Origin: DAOUMU01 sp034409055
Lineage (GTDB): Bacteria > Chloroflexota > Anaerolineae > 4572-78 > J111
Reading direction: 5' to 3'
Length of the DNA: 39,822 nt
Assembly: GCA_034409055.1 (NCBI GenBank)
Contig: DAOUMU010000539.1
Coordinates: forward strand, 1 to 39,822
This document shows, piece after piece, positions 35,060 to 39,822 of the stretch (its first letter is position 1; each line of letters opens with the position of its first letter). Position numbers and translations under genes: made by a program. Below the pieces are notes generated by a model. That model did not search any database and was not told the DNA's origin. It worked only from the letters and a program-made list of their open reading frames with translations.

Positions 35060-36100
35060 ATGATGAGTATCGCTTTTTTATCTCAAACCAAATATCGCCC
35101 TTTCACCCCAACGGCGAACATCTTATGGGACCCTCTCTGGAATCTAAAAGTGTCTCTTACGCCCTGTGAACGTGAATTACTTAACACCTGGGGTCTACGG
35201 CGGCTGGGCTTCATACACACCTTTGGGGCGGGGGGACTGATGATGCCCACTCACCACTCACGCTTGTCTCACGTTCAGGGGGTCTTTGCCCTGGTGGCCC
35301 ATTTTCAGCCTGATAACGAGCTCCTGCGTCTGGCCGCTTTGCTGCACGATGTTGGGCATGGTCCCTTCTCTCATTCTTCGGAGATTCTGCCCGATTTTGA
35401 TCACCACCAGGCCGGACGGGAGATTATTTTTGGGCCGGAGATCGGTGGCCTTTTACGCCAGTATGGCTTCGACCCCGCTCAAATCGTGGCTCTGACAGAG
35501 GGCCAGCCGCCCAACCCGATTCGCACTCAAAACGGCTTGCTCCATTTGGACCACCTCGATTTTTTTGTACGTGATCCTTTTGCCTGTGGCTGGCACATTC
35601 CCTCTCCAACCGATCTGTTGTCTCGTTTATACCTGGATGGCTCCAACGTTGCTACCGACCTGACTACTGCCGAGCACCTGGTTGAGCGTATCCTCTTTGA
35701 GCATCATCTCTTCACCAGCCCGATCAAAGTGGCTACTGAAGCCGTGTTGGGGCGTCTCTTTGTCCTGGCCAGCCAAAAGAAAATTTTCAATACGGATCTA
35801 CCCAACATCGTCACGATGACCGATGCCGATCTACTTTCCAAGCTGGCTCAGGCCAACGATCCAGAGATTGACATCTGGCTGAAGCGATTGCTGCACCGGC
35901 CTCATACCCTCACCGTTCGTCGGGTAGCACCAAATGAGTCTCTGCTGACTGAGGCCCTGGTGACACGTTTTGACCAATCCTATTTGAACCAACCCCTGGT
36001 TGAGGGTCAACCTGTCAGCCAGCTTTCCCGGCGGGCTGCCTCCATGCTGACGGAGGGGCAGGCATTATTAGGTTCATTTATAGTAGAGGTATCAGACTGA
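35060..36100 (+). CDS. HD-domain phosphohydrolase, dGTPase-like
   Basis: 346 residues. HD-superfamily metal site: HHSRLSHVQGV, then LAALLHDVGHGPFSHSSE, and the downstream Asp in LLHLDHLDFFVRD. It resembles the SAMHD1/YdhJ-like group that hydrolyses nucleoside triphosphates, though many members have other substrates. There is no Shine-Dalgarno; the preceding hairpin occupies its place, and a second ATG at 35063 is equally possible. Its stop codon lies in a small inverted repeat (36098-36143). Confidence 0.8.
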   Translation: MMSIAFLSQTKYRPFTPTANILWDPLWNLKVSLTPCERELLNTWGLRRLGFIHTFGAGGLMMPTHHSRLSHVQGVFALVAHFQPDNELLRLAALLHDVGHGPFSHSSEILPDFDHHQAGREIIFGPEIGGLLRQYGFDPAQIVALTEGQPPNPIRTQNGLLHLDHLDFFVRDPFACGWHIPSPTDLLSRLYLDGSNVATDLTTAEHLVERILFEHHLFTSPIKVATEAVLGRLFVLASQKKIFNTDLPNIVTMTDADLLSKLAQANDPEIDIWLKRLLHRPHTLTVRRVAPNESLLTEALVTRFDQSYLNQPLVEGQPVSQLSRRAASMLTEGQALLGSFIVEVSD

Positions 36101-36143
36101 GTAGATCCGAATTTGATGCTGTAAGAACAAATTGAAGTACTCA
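36098..36143. repeat. small palindromic element at the HD gene stop codon
   Basis: TGAGTAGATCCGAATTTG (36098-36115) is paired imperfectly with the complement at 36128-36143 (TGAGTA and AATTTG match). The left end resembles that of 14365-14480 (AGTAGATCC then AATTT) and, as there, includes the stop codon. Weak but notable. Confidence 0.3.
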
Positions 36144-36149
36144 ACCGAC

Positions 36150-36329
36150 TTACAACGTGTCGGAGAACAACATACCTCCCAGGCCAACAATAATACCTAA
36201 ATGTAAGAGCCATTGACCGACAGTTAAAAAAGACAAGATGGGAAGAAATTGGGCAATAAAACTGATAATGACCAAAACAAGCCCAATAATTACCGGTAGC
36301 CCTTTTATCAGGGCTAGTTTATCAAGCAT
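36150..36329 (-). CDS. small two-helix membrane protein
   Basis: A 59-residue leftward gene with ATG at 36329-36327 and GGAGG 9 bases upstream. It begins MLDKLALIKGLPVIIGLVLV, shows two hydrophobic helices (about 11-33 and 40-55) joined by a short turn near FLPILSFLTVGQW, and ends SDTL. It is 49 bases downstream of hflX on the same strand and so probably in its operon. I do not recognise the family. Good RBS, hydrophobic pattern and lack of another explanation for this gap support it as real. Confidence 0.65.
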   Translation of the reverse strand: MLDKLALIKGLPVIIGLVLVIISFIAQFLPILSFLTVGQWLLHLGIIVGLGGMLFSDTL

Positions 36330-36378
36330 AAGCGTTTTCCTCCAAATATATATGGATTACTCTCTGTGTAGAACGAGT

Positions 36379-37713
36379 TTACGACCGAGAAGGCTCCAAC
36401 TTATAAGATTCCACCAGACCGGCCAGATTGCTGGAGACGTAGACTTCTAAATAGGTTCCTTCAGCATGGTGTTTTTCTCGCTTGATGATCGCTTGCTCAT
36501 GTAGGATGGATACCAGGTCTCCTCGCTCATAAGGAATGAGCAGGGCTATCGTTTGCCTGGTTGATTGCAAAATACCCTCTATTCTGGCCAGCAGGCTGGT
36601 CAAACCCTGGCCGGTCACAGCACTAATGGCCAGACTATTGGGATGCTTGGCCAACCGTTCAGTTACTTCTTCTGATTTAGGCAACCGGTCAATTTTATTC
36701 AAGGCGACCAGTAATGGGATGTGGCCAGCTTCCAACTCGGCCAGTGTTTCGGCTACACTCTCTGCTTGCTCTGCCGCATTGGGATGCGTAATATCGACCA
36801 CGTGTAAGATCAAGTCTGCCTGAGTAATCTCCTCCAGCGTGGCCCGGAAAGCTGCCACCAGCCCGGTGGGTAATTTTTGAATAAAACCGACTGTGTCACT
36901 GAACAGAACTTCACTGCCACCGGGCAGAGTCACGCGGCGGGTGGTGGGATCAAGGGTGGCAAAAAGTTGGTCGGCAACTATAACATTGGCGTTGGTCAAT
37001 GTATTTAACAACGTACTTTTGCCGGCATTGGTGTACCCAACAATGGCCACCGTGGGTATCCCGGCCCGTTGTCGTTGTTTACGATGCCGGGCCCGATGTG
37101 CTCGCACCTTTTCCAATTCCTTTTTGAGGTGGGCAATACGATAGTTAATCTCACGGCGGTCTACCTCAAGCTGGGTTTCACCTGGCCCACGTACCCCGAC
37201 GCCACCACTGGCTCCCCCGGCTCGCCCCCCCGCCTGGCGGGCTAGGTGCGTCCACATTCGGGTCAGGCGGGGCAACCGGTACTCGTACTGAGCCAGTTCG
37301 ACCTGCAATTGTCCTTCGCGGGTGCGAGCGTGCCGGGCAAATATGTCCAGAATCAAGGCGGTACGATCCAGGACTTTGACCTCGAGTAACTTTTCCAATT
37401 CGCGCAGTTGACGGGGACTCAACTCGTCATCAAACAAGAAGACGTCAATGGCCAACTCGTCACGATAACTTTGTAAGGCTTCCACCTTGCCAGTGCCAAT
37501 CAGCGTGTTGGGATTGATATTTTCCAGTCGCTGGTAAGTGCCACCCTCGACTTCCAGACCGGCCGTATCGGCCAATGCCGCCAGCTCTTCCAGCGAATCT
37601 TCGATGCTAAAACCGGCCTGCTCATTTCTGGGCCGCTTCAGTTCAACGCCGACTAAAAAAGCACGCTCGGCAGGAGATTGGGTGATGATGAACCGATTGT
37701 TTTTAGTAGAGAT
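36379..37713 (-). CDS. hflX: ribosome-associated GTPase HflX (apparent AUC start)
   Basis: A GTP-binding ribosome-rescue/splitting factor. The conserved N-terminal domain (PAERAFLVGVEL, IGTGKVEAL, FDDELSPRQLRELE, VLDRTALILDIFA), the glycine-rich GGVGVRGPGETQLEVDRR linker, and a G domain with GYTNAGKST, DTVGF, NKID and SAVTG are all present. The conserved RAFLVGVEL lies upstream of every ATG, GTG or TTG in frame; an in-frame TAA is just ahead of it. An AAAGGAGG site is 6 bases before the codon ATC at 37713-37711, so translation appears to start at AUC, giving 444 residues. A TTG at 37575 would lose the conserved N-terminus. Confidence 0.88.
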   Translation of the reverse strand: MSTKNNRFIITQSPAERAFLVGVELKRPRNEQAGFSIEDSLEELAALADTAGLEVEGGTYQRLENINPNTLIGTGKVEALQSYRDELAIDVFLFDDELSPRQLRELEKLLEVKVLDRTALILDIFARHARTREGQLQVELAQYEYRLPRLTRMWTHLARQAGGRAGGASGGVGVRGPGETQLEVDRREINYRIAHLKKELEKVRAHRARHRKQRQRAGIPTVAIVGYTNAGKSTLLNTLTNANVIVADQLFATLDPTTRRVTLPGGSEVLFSDTVGFIQKLPTGLVAAFRATLEEITQADLILHVVDITHPNAAEQAESVAETLAELEAGHIPLLVALNKIDRLPKSEEVTERLAKHPNSLAISAVTGQGLTSLLARIEGILQSTRQTIALLIPYERGDLVSILHEQAIIKREKHHAEGTYLEVYVSSNLAGLVESYKLEPSRS

Positions 37714-37779
37714 AGGATACCTCCTTTACAAAACGCGTAACTACAATACTGGGCAAATATTGACATAAAAAGCAGGGCC

Positions 37780-38622
37780 TTAACCACGTAGCGATACGTC
37801 CCCGGCCAGAATTGTTACGATTGAGCCATCAATCTGCTTGAGTAGTAAGGCCCCATTTTCATCCACCCCGGCCATAATGCCTTGGTAGGTTCTATCTGGA
37901 CCGATAACGGTGACAGGCTGCTCCAGGCCAACCAATCGGTGACGCCACTCGTGGTGAGGTAACTGGCCTTGCCGGAGGGCCTCATAGCGTCCTTCCGCGT
38001 TGACCAGAAATCTTTGCAGAATCGGCAGACGGTCAGCGCTGGTATCCCGCCCCAAAACCATTGACAGGCTGGTAGCCGTTTGGGATAGGGGGGGGCCTCC
38101 ATTACCGGACTGAGGGAGGGAATCTATTTCCAACTCGGCCTGCTTTGTAAAATCAACATTGACGTTTAAGCCTACGCCCACTACCACCCAGCTCAACCGA
38201 TTGTTCTCAATCTCTAACTCGGTCAAAATGCCAGCCAGCTTTTTGCCGTTTTTCCAGACCAAATCATTGGGCCATTTCAGGCCAGGAGTCAGATTAGTTT
38301 GTTTTTGAATGGCGTCAACCAAGGCCAGGGCACAGAGCATAGTCAAGCGTTGCCCCTGATTGGGAGCTATCATATCACCCGGCCTGAAAAGCAGAGATAA
38401 CAACAGACTGGAACCGGCCGGGGCGTACCACATTCTTCCCAACCGCCCCCGACCGGCTAATTGTTCATCGGTCAGATAGAGTAATCCCTCCGGTGCTCCC
38501 CAACGGGCCAACTCTTTTAGTTCGTCGTTGGTCGAACCGATTTGCTCTGTGTAAATCACATTTTGACCAAATATGCGTGTGGCCAACCGGTGGCGCACCA
38601 GATCGCCGGAGAGTCGGGTCAT
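37780..38622 (-). CDS. birA: biotin-[acetyl-CoA carboxylase] ligase
   Basis: A 280-residue biotin protein ligase. Catalytic signatures: IGSTNDELKELA, the biotinyl-AMP loop AGRGRLGRMWYAP, LKWPNDLVWKNGKKLAGILTE, VVVGVGLNVN, and a C-terminal SH3-like domain (GLEQPVTVIGP, IMAGVDENGALLLKQ). There is no N-terminal winged-helix repressor domain, so it is a group I enzyme that does not regulate biotin genes. ATG 38622 is preferred over 38667 because AGGAG is 8 bases upstream. It is followed 66 bases later by hflX on the same strand. Confidence 0.92.
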   Translation of the reverse strand: MTRLSGDLVRHRLATRIFGQNVIYTEQIGSTNDELKELARWGAPEGLLYLTDEQLAGRGRLGRMWYAPAGSSLLLSLLFRPGDMIAPNQGQRLTMLCALALVDAIQKQTNLTPGLKWPNDLVWKNGKKLAGILTELEIENNRLSWVVVGVGLNVNVDFTKQAELEIDSLPQSGNGGPPLSQTATSLSMVLGRDTSADRLPILQRFLVNAEGRYEALRQGQLPHHEWRHRLVGLEQPVTVIGPDRTYQGIMAGVDENGALLLKQIDGSIVTILAGDVSLRG

Positions 38623-38724
38623 AACTAAAACTCCTACTTTACTATTATAGTATCCCCTATTCAACAATTTGCAAATTCGGTTGATATTTCATTTGGGTAA
38701 AATTGAAATACGCCCGGAGGTATC

Positions 38725-38753
38725 TTGACAAATGATCGAAACCTAAGTATTGT
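38725..38753 (+). promoter_or_regulatory. candidate promoter of the HIT gene
   Basis: A consensus TTGACA (38725-38730), 17-base spacer, then TATTGT (38748-38753, 4 of 6). It lies 80 bases before the ATG and is the only good -35 on this strand in the divergent gap. Confidence 0.45.
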
Positions 38754-38833
38754 CCAATATGCAATAATCACCACTGGTCAGTTACAATTTATGGTTTTGA
38801 GGTCAAATTTCGCTAGAAGTCAGGTAAGTAACA

Positions 38834-39349
38834 ATGGAGAGGTTATACACACCGTGGCGTATGAAATATGTAACTTCAACGCATAAGAAGAGAACGGATT
38901 GTGTTTTTTGCAACGCGTTAAATGATGACCCTAAACGGGATCGTGAGAATTATGTGGTCTATCGGGGAAAGACGGTTTTCGCCATAATGAATATTTATCC
39001 CTACAACACGGGCCACCTGATGATATTGCCTTGTGAACATGTGGCCACTCTCTCAGAAGTATCCCCAGTTGCTCAGGTTGAGATGATAACCCTGACTTCT
39101 TATTTTACCGAACTTCTCTCTCAACTGATGCATCCCGATGGTTTCAATATCGGGGTCAATATGGGTCGCACGGCCGGGGCAGGTATAGAGAGTCACCTCC
39201 ACATGCACATTGTCCCTCGCTGGAATGGTGACAGTAGTTTTATGTCGGTCATTGGTGAAACACGTGTGCTGCCCGAGGAATTGGGTGATACCTATGATAG
39301 AATTGTGGCTCTGCTGAAAAAGCAACCACCTGAAGTGCCATCTTTATGA
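38834..39349 (+). CDS. HIT-family nucleotide hydrolase or phosphorylase
   Basis: 171 residues. An N-terminal zinc-ligand-like CVFC follows KKRTD, then the HIT fold (GHLMILPCEHVATLSE, FNIGVNMGRTAGAGIESHLH) and the histidine triad HLHMHIVPRW. The length and the LYTPWRMKYV start match the Ap4A phosphorylase/HIT-like group common in Gram-positive and Chloroflexota genomes. The substrate (Ap4A or another nucleoside phosphoramidate) is not fixed by sequence. Confidence 0.88.
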   Translation: MERLYTPWRMKYVTSTHKKRTDCVFCNALNDDPKRDRENYVVYRGKTVFAIMNIYPYNTGHLMILPCEHVATLSEVSPVAQVEMITLTSYFTELLSQLMHPDGFNIGVNMGRTAGAGIESHLHMHIVPRWNGDSSFMSVIGETRVLPEELGDTYDRIVALLKKQPPEVPSL

Positions 39350-39385
39350 CAACCTGTACGGTTAGGGGATGAATAACCTTCTCGG

Positions 39386-39406
39386 AAGCTATAAAGTAGC
39401 TTTTAA
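39386..39406 (+). terminator. weak terminator after the HIT gene
   Basis: AAGCTA-TAAAG-TAGCTT followed by TTAATT, 37 bases after the stop. The stem is only 6 bp. Confidence 0.35.
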
Positions 39407-39519
39407 TTGGACCAAAATTTACAATCGTAGCCATATTTTGTCCAGTGTGATCCGTTGTAGCTTCCGGAAAGGTGAGCTAACTGCACGGGTCAGCTTTATG
39501 AAGTTGGAGAAAGGACCAA

Positions 39520-39717
39520 ATGTACCAAAGTTACAATCTATCCCATACGGATGCCTTGAAAATTATCGCTGCTATTCAGGCAGAATTGGAAAAGGAAAAT
39601 AAGGGGGCGGCCATTGCCGTGGCTGATGCCCACGGCGAGCTCATTGCTTTTCTGCGCACCGATGGTTGTCGGTTACCCTCACTCAATATTGCCATCAATA
39701 GAGTTATTGCACGATAA
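39520..39717 (+). pseudogene. truncated GlcG/HbpS-like protein
   Basis: A 65-residue frame with an AAAGGA site and ATG that reads like the N-terminal half of the GlcG/HbpS family (heme- or cobalamin-related small proteins of about 135-140 residues): DALKIIAAIQAELEKENK, then AAIAVADAHGELIAFLRTDG. The usual continuation (N-K-A-x-T-A, then the second half with GGVPI) is missing: the frame turns into INRVIAR and stops. No other frame continues the family, so the gene was probably cut by insertion or deletion near 39695. Confidence 0.55.
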
Positions 39718-39763
39718 CAAAAGAATAGTATAGGAACAGGTTGAACCAAGGTTGACCTTAAGG

Positions 39764-39822
39764 TTAGGCTACCGAAACTCCAGCAATCCGTCGAGCAATG
39801 CGGGGATTAACGATAGCCACGA
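39764..39822 (-). mobile_element. possible IS110-family transposase remnant at right edge
   Basis: A leftward frame entering from the window edge reads VAIVNPRIARRIAGVSVA then stop. V-x-V-N-P-R-x-x-R-x-x-A resembles the N-terminal DEDD-domain segment of IS110 transposases, which normally continues far beyond. It may be a frameshifted or cut copy, and could explain the truncated GlcG-like gene next to it. Only 18 residues are visible. Confidence 0.22.

Noticed and set aside
36238..36450. Rightward open frame between the HD gene and hflX
   Set aside because: It lies antisense to the small membrane protein and to the end of hflX, both of which have better evidence.
39369..39602. Open frame of 77 codons after the HIT gene
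   Set aside because: No RBS, overlaps hairpins and the start of the GlcG-like gene, and the composition is not protein-like.

Overview
The window looks like a chromosomal segment of a Chloroflexota bacterium, probably Anaerolineae-like. This is inferred, not proven. The signs are moderate GC, many large secreted multidomain proteins, a secreted protein ending in an LYLPVIL-type tail, an LPxSG/TM/RK-type wall signal, and the family mix (DUF354, GHL10, DUF2344, HflX, HD, HIT). No rRNA, tRNA or CRISPR array was seen.

Layout. (1) Left edge: a leftward gene of unknown function, cut by the window, then a divergent promoter region. (2) 489-29715, all rightward: a very large exopolysaccharide / cell-surface glycan locus. 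It starts with a Wzz-like co-polymerase and contains GT2 and GT4 glycosyltransferases, a sulfatase-fold enzyme with Thr in place of the formylglycine Cys, a Wzy/WaaL-type polymerase or ligase, an orphan BcsB-like secreted protein and an orphan family-5 substrate-binding lipoprotein. It continues with WecB and WecC (UDP-ManNAcA supply), a DUF354 protein, a GHL10 lipoprotein with an inserted domain, and a 1093-residue anchored protein combining paired c-heme motifs, a dimethylformamidase-like domain and three 110-residue repeats. It ends with a sulfotransferase, a secreted beta-propeller protein, and GmhA plus HddA (heptose phosphate steps). (3) 29779-32065, leftward: a hexapeptide acetyltransferase, a short WcaJ-type initiating sugar-phosphate transferase and a membrane protein with a degenerate GGDEF domain. 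(4) 32471-39822: mostly housekeeping or accessory genes: Nudix, DUF2344, an LPxSG surface protein, an HD phosphohydrolase, a leftward birA-hflX-small membrane protein cluster, a HIT protein, and a broken GlcG/HbpS gene beside a possible IS110-type remnant.

How it works together. WcaJ-like initiation, about six glycosyltransferases, the Wzz-like and Wzy/WaaL-like proteins, and sugar-nucleotide enzymes for ManNAcA and heptose outline a lipid-linked glycan pathway, with sulfation and possibly acetylation or phosphate chemistry as decorations. No flippase (Wzx), BY-kinase, outer-membrane exporter or BcsA synthase is present in the window.

The strongest unusual signals are: a family of ~112-bp palindromic MITE-like elements in two opposite-orientation copies; an hflX gene whose conserved N-terminus can only be reached from an AUC codon behind a perfect Shine-Dalgarno; the heme-motif / dimethylformamidase-like protein and a three-way-junction RNA candidate just upstream of it; the domain-interrupted GHL10 protein; and a compositionally mosaic hddA flanked by 13-bp direct repeats.
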